A DNA stretch of 13,636 nt from an uncultured Oscillospiraceae bacterium (GCA_944385305.1 CALWWS010000199.1:1-13636); one strand, 5' to 3'; positions 1-6,224 are shown, numbered from the stretch's first letter. Notes: generated by a model not told the origin, from the sequence alone. Made by a program: numbers and translations.

Positions 1-180
1 ATCCGAGTCGGGGTGGCGCACCAGGGAGAGCACCTTGCCCACCACTACATTTTTAATCTCCTCGCCCAGCGCCTGGGTACCCTCCACCTTGGAGCCGGAG
101 AGGGTCATGGCGTCGGCATATTCCTTATCGCCGGCGGAGAGCTCCACAAACTCCGCCAGCCAATTGCGCGATAAATTCAT
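1..180 (-). CDS. pheT: Phenylalanine--tRNA ligase beta subunit, N-terminal part (cut by window edge)
   Basis: The first 60 residues are visible, beginning MNLSRNWLAEFVEL and running into GEEIKNVVVGKVLSLVRHP, the start of the EMAP/OB-type tRNA-binding domain found at the N terminus of bacterial PheT. The rest lies beyond position 1. PheT is the large subunit of the cytoplasmic alpha2-beta2 PheRS, which charges tRNA-Phe; the beta chain carries tRNA-binding and editing domains. The start ATG (complement of 178-180) has a good Shine-Dalgarno, AAAGGAG (complement of 189-195), 8 nt upstream, and lies only 18 nt after the pheS stop codon. The two genes are therefore one operon controlled by the T-box leader upstream of pheS. 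Confidence 0.93.
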   Translation of the reverse strand, partial: MNLSRNWLAEFVELSAGDKEYADAMTLSGSKVEGTQALGEEIKNVVVGKVLSLVRHPDSD

Positions 181-198
181 GTCTATGTCTCCTTTATG

Positions 199-1224
199 TT
201 AAAACTGGCTGAGGAAGCGGGTGTCGTTTTCAAAAATCAGGCGCAGATCGGTGATGCCGAAGCGGCGCATCACCAGCCGCTCCACGCCCATGCCGAAGGC
301 CCAGCCGGAGTACACGTCGGTGTCGATGCCCACGCCCTGGAGCACCTTGGGGTGCACCATGCCGGCGCCCAGCACCTCAATCCAGCCCTCTCCCTTGCAC
401 ACCCGGCAGCCCTTGCCGCCGCAGGCGTGGCACTGCACGTCCACCTCGCAGGAGGGCTCGGTAAAGGGGAAGTGATGGGGGCGGAAGCGGGTGACCGTCT
501 CCGGGCCGTAGAGGGCCTTGAGGGCGGCGTTGAGGGTGCCCTTCAGATCCGCCATGGTGATCCCCTTGTCCACCACCAGACCCTCGATCTGGTGGAACAT
601 GGGGGAGTGGGTGGCGTCCACCTCGTCCTTGCGGTACACCCGGCCGGGGGCCACCACACGGATGGGCAGGGGCTGCTGCTCCATGGTGCGCACCTGCATG
701 GGAGAGGTCTGGGTGCGCAGCAGCAGGGAGGAGTCCTCCTTGATGTAGAAGGTGTCGCTCCACTCCCGGGCGGGGTGGCCCTCCTCGGTGTTGAGCTTGG
801 TGAAGTTGTAGTCGGCCAGCTCCACCTCCGGGCCCTCGGCGATCTGGAAGCCCATGCCAACAAAGATCTCCTTGAGCTCATCCAGCACGATGGACATGGG
901 GTGCTGGTGGCCCAGCTCGGGCCTCCTGCCGGGGATGGTCACGTCCAGGGTCTCCTCCGCCAGCCGGGCCTCCAGGGCGGCGTGCTCCAGGGCCTCGCCC
1001 CGCTGCTCCACAGCCTGGGTAATCTCCTCCCGCACCTGGTTGGCCAGCTGGCCGATCACAGGGCGCTCCTCGGCGGAGAGCTTGCCCATCTGCTTGAGCA
1101 GGCCGGTGAGCTCTCCTTTCTTGCCCAGGTACTTCACCCGGACCGCGTCCAGGGCCTGGGCGTCCCCCGCCTGTGCCAGGGCGGCCAGGGCCGCCTGGCG
1201 GATTTGCTCCAGTGTTTCCTTCAT
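199..1224 (-). CDS. pheS: Phenylalanine--tRNA ligase alpha subunit
   Basis: This 341-aa protein is the catalytic subunit of PheRS, making Phe-AMP and then Phe-tRNA-Phe in the cytoplasm. An N-terminal helical arm (about 1-90) precedes the class II catalytic core. Visible landmarks are LLLRTQTSPMQVRTM (168-181), GRVYRKDEVDATHSPMFHQIEG (core, from 194), FRPHHFPFTEPSCEVDV (247-263) and the C-terminal motif 3 region GMGVERLVM (311-319). Cys265, Cys268, Cys273 and Cys276 form a zinc-ribbon-like CxxC-x4-CxxC cluster, as in many Firmicute PheS. Length matches the family. The frame stays open upstream to 1422, but that extension translates the T-box leader; ATG at 1224 is preceded by AGAAGGAG and begins with the expected MKETLEQIRQ. 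pheT follows 18 nt downstream. Confidence 0.97.
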   Translation of the reverse strand: MKETLEQIRQAALAALAQAGDAQALDAVRVKYLGKKGELTGLLKQMGKLSAEERPVIGQLANQVREEITQAVEQRGEALEHAALEARLAEETLDVTIPGRRPELGHQHPMSIVLDELKEIFVGMGFQIAEGPEVELADYNFTKLNTEEGHPAREWSDTFYIKEDSSLLLRTQTSPMQVRTMEQQPLPIRVVAPGRVYRKDEVDATHSPMFHQIEGLVVDKGITMADLKGTLNAALKALYGPETVTRFRPHHFPFTEPSCEVDVQCHACGGKGCRVCKGEGWIEVLGAGMVHPKVLQGVGIDTDVYSGWAFGMGVERLVMRRFGITDLRLIFENDTRFLSQF

Positions 1225-1275
1225 ATTCTTCGCTCCTTCTGCGTTTTTGACCATGCTTTGCCCGCCCAGGGCAAC

Positions 1276-1312
1276 AAAAAAGCCCTTCCTCCCCAATCCG
1301 GGGACGAAAGGC
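1276..1312 (-). terminator. T-box intrinsic terminator upstream of pheS
   Basis: On the minus strand GCCTTTCGTCCCC (complement of 1300-1312) pairs with GGGGAGGAAGGGC (complement of 1282-1294) through 13 positions with one G-G mismatch and one G-U pair. The loop is GGATT and six T residues follow. The 5' arm starts just after the T-box sequence, where it can be sequestered in the competing antiterminator. This is the off-state of the riboswitch, about 50 nt before the pheS start. Confidence 0.9.
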
Positions 1313-1514
1313 ATGCCTTCCGCGGTACCACCCACGGTTTCCGCGCCGATGCGGACACTCAGACCCCCGGTAACGGCGGGGCGGGCCGTCCCTGTCTCCA
1401 GGGCTGCTCCCGGGCGAACCAAGCGCGCTGCCGCTGAATCCGCTCTCAGCCGGTGACGGACCCTCTCTGGCGGGGCAGTTTTGCGCTATTTTCCCGTTCT
1501 TCGCGTTTGTACGG
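1276..1514 (-). promoter_or_regulatory. T-box riboswitch leader of pheST (tRNA-Phe sensing)
   Basis: The complement of 1320-1333 reads GGGTGGTACCGCGG, the canonical T-box sequence that pairs with the NCCA end of uncharged tRNA. Stem I features lie upstream: an AGAGAG motif followed by a distal stem GGTCCG/CGGATT (complement of 1457-1462 and 1437-1442) enclosing a loop with GGCTGAG, as in known T-box stem I tips. A TTC Phe codon followed by a purine (complement of 1416-1418) is a plausible specifier. CCGTTACCGG and GAGTG segments further down resemble the usual stem II/III linker. The leader would run from a start near 1514 to the terminator at 1276. By family logic, uncharged tRNA-Phe stabilises the antiterminator and turns pheST on. 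The specifier assignment is less certain than the T-box itself. Confidence 0.93.
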
Positions 1515-1520
1515 AATAAA

Positions 1521-1549
1521 TTTATATCACAAAAGCGGTTGAAATGCAA
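1521..1549 (-). promoter_or_regulatory. Sigma-A promoter of the pheST T-box operon
   Basis: On the minus strand TTGCAT (complement of 1544-1549), a 17-nt spacer and TATAAA (complement of 1521-1526) form a good sigma-A promoter. Transcription would start near 1514, giving a leader of about 290 nt before pheS, right for a T-box. Its -35 box shares base 1544 with the -35 box of the divergent nnr promoter. Confidence 0.75.
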
Positions 1550-1567
1550 GGGCAACTTTCCTATAAT
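1539..1567 (+). promoter_or_regulatory. Near-consensus sigma-A promoter of nnr operon
   Basis: TTGAAA (1539-1544), a 17-nt spacer and TATAAT (1562-1567) are close to the perfect sigma-A consensus. The predicted transcript starts near 1574, about 45 nt before the nnr ATG. It faces away from the pheST promoter, and the two -35 elements abut with one shared base. Confidence 0.82.
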
Positions 1568-1618
1568 ATGAGGGATACGGAAATCCGCCGGATACGGCGC
1601 GGGACAGGGGGAGCGGAT

Positions 1619-3157
1619 ATGGATATCGCCACCGCGGCGCAGATGCGCCAACTGGATGAGACGGCAATCGGGCAGCGGGGGATCCCCTCCACCCAGCTGA
1701 TGGAGACCGCCGCCGCCGCCCTGACCCAGGCGGTGATGGAGCTGGCCCGGGAGGGCGGTCGAGCCCGCCGGGCGGTGTGCCTGTGCGGGGCGGGGAACAA
1801 CGGCGGGGACGGGGTGGCCTGTGCCTGCATGCTCCTCCAGGCCGGCTGGAAGGTGCGCTGTGTGCTGGTGGGCAAGCGGGAGAAAATGACGGCGGACACC
1901 GCCGAGATGGCCCGCCGTCTGGCGGATGCCGGGGGCGAGCTGGAGGATTTTTGCCCGGATGACCAGGCCCTTGCCGCCTGGGGGGCGGAGGCCGGCGTGC
2001 TGGTGGACGCCCTGTTCGGCATCGGCCTGGCCCGCCCTCTGGCGGGGGACGCCCTGGCGGCGGTGGAGTGGATGAACGCCTCGGGCGTGCCCGTGGTGGC
2101 GGCCGACATCCCCAGCGGGGTGGAGGCAGACACCGGCCGGGTGCTTGGTGCGGCGGTGCGCTGCGCCGCCACTGTCACCTTTACCCGGGCCAAGGCGGGC
2201 CACTTCGTGGGGGAGGGCGGGCTGTGCACCGGCCGGCTTTTCGTGGCTCCCATCGGCATCCCGGAGGATTTGGTAGCCGGACTGGACTGCCCCGTCCGGG
2301 CGGTGGAGGAGGCCATGGTGCGCCTGCCCCGCCGGGCCCGGGACGCCCACAAGGGGGATTTCGGCAAGGTCTACATCCTGGGGGGCAGCGTTGGTTACAC
2401 CGGCGCCCCCGTTTTTGCCGCCCAGGCCGCGGTGCGCTGCGGCGCGGGCCTGGTGAAGGTGGGGGTACCCCAGCCTGTGTGGCCGGTGGCCGCCGCCCGC
2501 CTGGCAGAGGCCATGCCCCACCCCCTGCCCGCCGGACCGGAGGGACAGCTCTCTCTGGAGGCGGGACTGGCTGCCCTGGAGCAGATGGCGGGATACGGGG
2601 TGTGCCTCATAGGTCCCGGCCTGGGGCGGGGCGGCGGGGTGTCCGCCGTGGTGCGCCGCCTGCTGGGGGAGCTGCGCCTGCCCGTGGTGCTGGACGCCGA
2701 CGGCATAAACGCCCTGGAGGGACATATAGATGTGTTGGACGGCCGCCGCGGGCTGCTCACCGTCCTCACCCCCCACGACGGGGAGTTTGCCCGGCTGGGG
2801 GGCGACCTCACCGGGGGCGACCGGCTGGGCGCCGCCCGGGCCTTTGCCGTGGAGCACGGCTGCTGCCTGGTGCTCAAGGGACACCGCACCATCACCGCCT
2901 TCCCCGACGGGACTGCCTGGATCAACACCACCGGCAACCCGGGCATGGCCAAGGGGGGCAGCGGGGATGTGCTCTCCGGGATCATCCTGGCCCTGCTGGG
3001 CCAGGGGCTGCCCGCCCGGCGGGCGGTGCCCATGGCGGTGTGGCTCCACGGCGTGGCGGGGGACTGGTGCGCCGGGGAGCTGGGGGAGTACGGCATGACC
3101 CCATCGGACATGGTGGAGGCCCTGCCCCGGGTGCTCAAGCGGCAGGCCGAATTGTAA
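1619..3157 (+). CDS. nnr: Bifunctional NAD(P)H-hydrate repair enzyme (epimerase + dehydratase)
   Basis: This 512-aa protein repairs hydrated NADH/NADPH. The N-terminal YjeF_N half (about 1-225) is the NAD(P)HX epimerase, with GAGNNGGDGVACACML (57-72), LFGIGL (132-137) and DIPSGVEADTG (163-173). The C-terminal ribokinase-like half (about 235-505) is the ADP/ATP-dependent dehydratase, with HKGDFGKVYILGGS (244-257), GPGLGRGGG (332-340), VLDADGIN (357-364), LTPHDGEFARLGG (383-395) and NTTGNPGMAKGGSGDVLSG (436-454). The length suits the fused form. ATG 1619 is chosen because AGGGGGAG ends 5 nt upstream and MDIATAAQMRQLD is the normal N terminus; an in-frame ATG at 1544 falls inside the promoter. 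The lipoprotein gene follows 18 nt downstream and alr next, as in many Firmicutes; acpS, a frequent upstream partner, is absent. Confidence 0.95.
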   Translation: MDIATAAQMRQLDETAIGQRGIPSTQLMETAAAALTQAVMELAREGGRARRAVCLCGAGNNGGDGVACACMLLQAGWKVRCVLVGKREKMTADTAEMARRLADAGGELEDFCPDDQALAAWGAEAGVLVDALFGIGLARPLAGDALAAVEWMNASGVPVVAADIPSGVEADTGRVLGAAVRCAATVTFTRAKAGHFVGEGGLCTGRLFVAPIGIPEDLVAGLDCPVRAVEEAMVRLPRRARDAHKGDFGKVYILGGSVGYTGAPVFAAQAAVRCGAGLVKVGVPQPVWPVAAARLAEAMPHPLPAGPEGQLSLEAGLAALEQMAGYGVCLIGPGLGRGGGVSAVVRRLLGELRLPVVLDADGINALEGHIDVLDGRRGLLTVLTPHDGEFARLGGDLTGGDRLGAARAFAVEHGCCLVLKGHRTITAFPDGTAWINTTGNPGMAKGGSGDVLSGIILALLGQGLPARRAVPMAVWLHGVAGDWCAGELGEYGMTPSDMVEALPRVLKRQAEL

Positions 3158-3175
3158 TCAGGGAGGAAAACAGAC

Positions 3176-3793
3176 GTGCGCCGTCGGAGGATGTGCGTAC
3201 CAATGATACTCCTGGCCCTTGCCCTGTCCGCCTGCGGGCAGGCCCAGGGCAGCCAGGCCGAGCAGCTGGCCCTGGAGATCCGGGGGGAATACCTGGATAT
3301 GCAGGGCTGTACCGCCCGGGCGGAGCTCACCGCCGACTACGGGCAGCGGGTATACCAGTACACCGTGGACTTCAGCTATGTCCGGGACGGGGAGAGCGTG
3401 ATGACCCTGGCCGCGCCGGAGAATGTGGCGGGAGTCACCGCCCGGCTGGACGGGGAGAGCGCCGTGCTGGAGTTTGACGGGACCCGCCTGGAGACCGGCC
3501 CCCTGGGGGAGCACGGGATCAGCCCTGTGCAGGCCCCCGATACCCTGCTCGCCTATGCCCGGGAGGGCTTTATGGCCGAGTGCGGCATGGAGGAGCAGGA
3601 AGAGGCTGCGGTGCTGGCGGTGGTGTGCCGCGACCCCAAGGTCAGCGCCGGGACGGGGGAGGAGGTCACCCTGTGGTTTGACCCGGACACCCACGCCCTG
3701 CTCCGGGGGGAGATCAGCCAGGACGGCTTTACGGTGATCCAATGCGAGTTTACCCAGTTCCAGGCCATTTTGGGCTCGGAGCAGGGCGAGTAA
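3176..3793 (+). CDS. Lipoprotein of the YdcC/GerS (LolA-fold-like) group
   Basis: This 205-aa protein has a positively charged N terminus (MRRRRM), a hydrophobic stretch and a lipobox LSAC with Cys20, so it should be lipid-anchored to the outer face of the membrane. The mature part alternates short strand-like segments (TARAELTADYGQRVYQYTVD, MTLAAPENVAGVTARL, VTLWFDPDTHALLRGE), as expected of the LolA-like beta fold. The GTG start at 3176 is favoured by AGGGAGGA (3160-3167) 8 nt upstream; ATG 3191 is an alternative that keeps the lipobox. The position between nnr and alr matches ydcC of Bacillus subtilis, and gerS of Clostridioides difficile is also paired with an alr gene and is needed for spore cortex hydrolysis. 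A spore-related role is therefore possible, but it is inferred from synteny and fold pattern. Confidence 0.72.
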   Translation: MRRRRMCVPMILLALALSACGQAQGSQAEQLALEIRGEYLDMQGCTARAELTADYGQRVYQYTVDFSYVRDGESVMTLAAPENVAGVTARLDGESAVLEFDGTRLETGPLGEHGISPVQAPDTLLAYAREGFMAECGMEEQEEAAVLAVVCRDPKVSAGTGEEVTLWFDPDTHALLRGEISQDGFTVIQCEFTQFQAILGSEQGE

Positions 3794-3809
3794 CAAGGAG
3801 ACAGAATAC

Positions 3810-4937
3810 ATGGAAGAGACACAGAAGAGAACCTGGGCGGAGATCTCCCTGCCCAATCTGGCACACAACTACCGCGCCCTGCGGGCCATGCTGCCCCCGG
3901 GCTGCCGGTTTCTGGGTGTGGTGAAGGCCAACGCCTACGGCCACGGGGCGGTGCCGGTGGCCCGCGCCCTGGAGAAGCTGGGGGCGGAGTACCTGGCGGT
4001 GGCCTGCCTGGACGAGGCCAGGGAGCTGCGCCAGGCGGGGATTGAAGCCCCCATCCTCATCCTGGGGGTCACCCCGGCGGAGTACGCCGGGCAGGTGGTG
4101 GAGCTGGGGGTGACCCAGTCCGTGGGGGACTGGGAGAGCGCGCAGGCCCTCTCCAGCGCCGCCCAGGCGGCGGGCAAGCGCCAGAAGATCCACATCAAGG
4201 CGGACACCGGCATGTCCCGCCTGGGCTTTTTGTGCGACGAGGCCAACAGGGGGGCCGCGGCGGAGGAGATCGCCCGGACAGTGGCCCTGCCCGGGCTGGA
4301 GGCGGAGGGAATTTTTACCCATTTCTCCGACGCCGACGGCAGCGAGGAGTTCACCATGCTCCAGTTCACCCGCTTTCTCGACCTGCTGGAGGATTTGAAG
4401 GGGCGGGGGATTACCTTTGCAATTCGCCATTGCGCCAACAGCGCCGCCGTGTTAAACTATCCCTGCACCCATCTGGACATGGTGCGCCCCGGCATCGCCC
4501 TGTACGGCCACTACCCCGACCCCTCCTGTGAGGGGCTGGACGGCCCCGGCCTTGTGCCGGTGATGACCCTGAAAAGCCGGGTGGCCGCCGTGCGCCGGGA
4601 GCCGGAGGGGGCCTACGTCAGCTATGGCCGCACCGCCCGGCTGGACGGGGCGCGGAAGCTGGCTGTCATCCCCATCGGCTACGCCGACGGCTTTTCCCGC
4701 CTGCTGTCCAACAAAGGCAGCGTGCTCATCCGGGGCATACCCCGCCCCATTGTGGGCCGGGTGTGCATGGACATGTGCATGGTGGAGGCCGGGGAGGATG
4801 TACGTCCCGGGGACGAGGCCGAGATCTTCGGGGAGTCTCTGCCCGCCGAGGAGAGCGCCGGGCACATGGGCACCGTCCAGTATGAGCTGCTGTGCGCTGT
4901 CTCCCCCCGGGTGCCCCGGGTGTACCGGGAGGAGTAG
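3810..4937 (+). CDS. alr: Alanine racemase
   Basis: This 375-aa fold-type III PLP enzyme converts L- to D-alanine for peptidoglycan. Lys39 in VVKANAYGHG (37-46) is the PLP-binding lysine and acid/base. Tyr272 in SYGRTARLDG (271-280) is the opposite catalytic tyrosine. KADTGMSRLG (130-139) carries the usually carbamylated lysine (Lys130). HCANSAAVL (207-215), DMVRPGIALYG (223-233), IPIGYADGF and VGRVCMDMCMVE complete the family pattern. The N-terminal TIM barrel spans about 1-240 and the C-terminal beta domain follows. AAGGAG (3795-3800) lies 9 nt before the ATG. The gene starts 16 nt after the lipoprotein stop, so it is very likely cotranscribed from the nnr promoter. The start codon is embedded in a TACAT pentamer (3807-3811). 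Confidence 0.97.
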   Translation: MEETQKRTWAEISLPNLAHNYRALRAMLPPGCRFLGVVKANAYGHGAVPVARALEKLGAEYLAVACLDEARELRQAGIEAPILILGVTPAEYAGQVVELGVTQSVGDWESAQALSSAAQAAGKRQKIHIKADTGMSRLGFLCDEANRGAAAEEIARTVALPGLEAEGIFTHFSDADGSEEFTMLQFTRFLDLLEDLKGRGITFAIRHCANSAAVLNYPCTHLDMVRPGIALYGHYPDPSCEGLDGPGLVPVMTLKSRVAAVRREPEGAYVSYGRTARLDGARKLAVIPIGYADGFSRLLSNKGSVLIRGIPRPIVGRVCMDMCMVEAGEDVRPGDEAEIFGESLPAEESAGHMGTVQYELLCAVSPRVPRVYREE

Positions 4938-4988
4938 GAGGCAGGCACCCGCCGCCCGCCGGGAGCATATGCTGTCCCGGGGAGCCTC
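4937..4988 (+). other. Inverted-repeat structure just after alr
   Basis: Directly at the alr stop, GAGGC (4938-4942) can pair with GCCTC (4984-4988), enclosing a tighter hairpin in which CCGGGA (4959-4964) pairs with TCCCGG (4975-4980) and GC/GC closes an ATAT loop. No T-run follows at once; six T residues come about 28 nt later (5016-5021). It may be a 3'-end or processing structure of the alr transcript, but is not a convincing intrinsic terminator. The remainder of the 196-nt alr-mazF gap holds no credible small gene. Confidence 0.35.
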
Positions 4989-5032
4989 TGGCCGGATGGG
5001 CGGAGGGGATTCCTGTTTTTTACAGACAGGCG

Positions 5033-5038
5033 TATAAT
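5033..5038 (+). promoter_or_regulatory. Possible -10 element of a separate mazF promoter
   Basis: TATAAT (5033-5038) is a perfect -10 hexamer about 100 nt before mazF, but the region 17 nt upstream (TTCCTG, 5010-5015) is a poor -35 box and there is no TG extension. If used, transcription would begin near 5045 and the leader would contain the stem-loop at 5062-5110. mazF could instead be read through from alr. Confidence 0.35.
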
Positions 5039-5061
5039 TCCCCGCGCCCCGTGGGAGAATC

Positions 5062-5110
5062 ATAGTGACCGCGTTACATAGGCACGTCGCCTTGTGACGG
5101 TGGTGACTAT
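5062..5110 (+). promoter_or_regulatory. Long stem-loop in the mazF leader
   Basis: The segment folds into about 20 base pairs. ATAGT/ACTAT (5062-5066 with 5106-5110) comes first, then a G-G mismatch and ACCG/TGGT (5068-5071 with 5101-5104, one G-U). After a bulged G5100 come CGTTACA/TGTGACG (5072-5078 with 5093-5099), a bulged T5079 and AGGC/GCCT (5080-5083 with 5089-5092), around an ACGTC loop. It ends 8 nt before the probable mazF Shine-Dalgarno and is not followed by a T-run, so it is not an intrinsic terminator. The 5' arm contains TACAT (5075-5079), the RNA pentamer cut by several Firmicute MazF toxins. It could act as an RNA control element or, as DNA, as an operator; neither is shown. 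Confidence 0.6.
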
Positions 5111-5133
5111 CTTCCGGCGGAGTGTGAGCGTTT

Positions 5134-5499
5134 GTGGACAACAGCGTAAAACGAGGAGACATTTTCTACGCCGATCTCAGCCCTGTGGTGGGCAGCGAGC
5201 AGGGGGGCGTGCGTCCGGTGCTGATCGTGCAGAACGACACCGGCAACAAGCACAGCCCCACGGTGATTGCCGCGGCCATCACATCCCAGACCGGCAAGGC
5301 CCGTCTGCCCACCCACATTGAGCTCTCGGCCAAGACCTACGGGCTGCCCAAAAACTCCGTAGTGCTTCTGGAACAGATCCGCACTCTGGACAAACGGCGG
5401 CTGCGAGAGCACATGGGCCGGCTGGACGAGACATTGATGCACAAGGTGGACTCGGCCATTGCGGTCAGCTTCGGCCTGCACACGGACACCATGGTGTAA
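5134..5499 (+). CDS. mazF: MazF/PemK-family mRNA interferase toxin (EndoA/NdoA type)
   Basis: This 121-aa protein closely follows the Bacillus NdoA/MazF pattern: [20 protein letters not shown] (5-24), [11 protein letters not shown] (25-35) and [20 protein letters not shown] in the second half. Arg27 and Thr50 correspond to the catalytic pair of the family. MazF is a sequence-specific, ribosome-independent endoribonuclease that works as a dimer in the cytoplasm; Bacillus, Staphylococcus and C. difficile homologues cut UACAU. GTG 5134 is the only possible start, because an in-frame TGA lies at 5125-5127; GGAG (5119-5122) is 11 nt upstream. The alr-mazF order is the usual Firmicute one, but the small antitoxin gene that precedes ndoA in Bacillus is not present in the 196-nt gap. 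Confidence 0.95.
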   Translation: MDNSVKRGDIFYADLSPVVGSEQGGVRPVLIVQNDTGNKHSPTVIAAAITSQTGKARLPTHIELSAKTYGLPKNSVVLLEQIRTLDKRRLREHMGRLDETLMHKVDSAIAVSFGLHTDTMV

Positions 5500-5514
5500 A
5501 TACTGCCATTGACT

Positions 5515-5545
5515 GGGCGGGGCCGTTCAAACGGCGGCCCCGCCC
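5515..5545 (+). other. GC-rich hairpin between mazF and the secreted-protein gene
   Basis: GGGCGGGGCC (5515-5524) pairs perfectly with GGCCCCGCCC (5536-5545), and CCGTT/AACGG can pair within the loop. No T-run follows; instead a strong ribosome-binding site AGGAGG (5553-5558) comes immediately. It is more likely an RNA stability or processing element than a terminator. Confidence 0.5.
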
Positions 5546-5565
5546 CTCCAACAGGAGGTTTACTT

Positions 5566-6096
5566 ATGAAGAGCAACCGCAAGTGGCCCGTCCGCCTCAT
5601 CGCGGGGGGCCTGGTAACCCTGACCCTGGCCGGGGTGGCCCTGGCCGCCGGCACCCAGGGCAGCCAGAGCGACCCCCTGGTTACCCTGAGCTACCTCACC
5701 GAGAAGCTCACCCCCTCTATCCTGGCCCAGGTGGACCAGAAGATCACCCAGCGGGAGGAGCAGCTTGAAACCCAGCTCTCCGGCGTGGCGGAGGGCTACA
5801 TCCAGCAGATGGAGGACAAGCAGGGGGGCTCGGGCGCGGTGTTTACCGTGGTTACCCTCACCCAGGGCCAGCAGCTGGTGGGCGGCGCGGGCTGCGAGCT
5901 GCTGCTGCGGGGGGGCACCGGGGTGTGCGTGTCCGACACCTCTCCCGGCCTCATCGACATGACCCAGGGGAGCACCCTGGCCAACGGCAGCGCCCTCTCC
6001 CTCAACCACCTCTACCTGGCCACGGTGGAGGGCCGGGGTGTGCTGGCCCGGGACACGGTTACCCTGCTGGTGCGGGGGAGCTACACTATAAAGTAA
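5566..6096 (+). CDS. Secreted protein of unknown function
   Basis: The product has 176 aa. A classical signal peptide is visible: a basic start MKSNRKWPVR, a hydrophobic core, and a probable signal peptidase I site after VALA (Ala27). Residues about 40-85 are charged and helical, probably a short coiled coil (ILAQVDQKITQREEQLETQL). The remainder (about 88-176) is Gly/Val/Leu-rich and strand-like, with GCELLLRGGTGVC (109-121), DMTQGSTL and a C-terminal RGSYTIK. I recognise the general look of exported hypothetical proteins from gut Clostridia but cannot assign a function. ATG 5566 is preceded by AGGAGG (5553-5558); an ATG at 5509 in frame lacks a signal peptide and would translate the hairpin. 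A strong terminator follows, so it is the last gene of the nnr-alr-mazF block. Confidence 0.8.
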   Translation: MKSNRKWPVRLIAGGLVTLTLAGVALAAGTQGSQSDPLVTLSYLTEKLTPSILAQVDQKITQREEQLETQLSGVAEGYIQQMEDKQGGSGAVFTVVTLTQGQQLVGGAGCELLLRGGTGVCVSDTSPGLIDMTQGSTLANGSALSLNHLYLATVEGRGVLARDTVTLLVRGSYTIK

Positions 6097-6121
6097 AATA
6101 GCTTTACATATATTTTCCCCA

Positions 6122-6160
6122 GAGGCGGCCGGACGCGGATGTGTCCGGCCGCCTCTTTTT
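6122..6160 (+). terminator. Strong intrinsic terminator
   Basis: GAGGCGGCCGGAC (6122-6134) and GTCCGGCCGCCTC (6143-6155) form a perfect 13-bp stem with an 8-nt loop, followed by five T residues (6156-6160). It closes the block that ends with the secreted-protein gene. Because the stem is symmetric, the reverse strand lacks only a comparable T-run. Confidence 0.95.
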
Positions 6161-6224
6161 GGCCTACCCGGCGGGCGGAGTACATAGAATGAAGGAGAGA
6201 GGGCTGAAAGGGGGGACAGGCGGG

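Noticed and set aside
1225..1422. N-terminal extension of pheS by 66 codons
   Set aside because: The region is the T-box leader and terminator; ATG 1224 has a good Shine-Dalgarno and gives the normal PheS N terminus.
1544..1618. Upstream in-frame ATG at 1544 as nnr start
   Set aside because: It lies inside the promoter (-35 to -10) and would precede the predicted transcription start; ATG 1619 has a good ribosome-binding site.
878..3049. A 723-codon open frame on the minus strand opposite nnr and the pheS leader
   Set aside because: Its translation is a low-complexity Gly/Pro/His/Arg-rich string with no family pattern, opposite a fully recognisable nnr. High GC leaves few stop codons in this frame.
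4624..5037. A frame overlapping the alr end as a possible antitoxin gene
   Set aside because: Most of it is the +1 shadow of alr. The part after the last ATG codes for only about 22 residues, with no antitoxin features and no good ribosome-binding site.
5515..5545. Hairpin after mazF as a terminator
   Set aside because: A perfect 10-bp GC stem but no T-run, and followed at once by a strong ribosome-binding site for the next gene.
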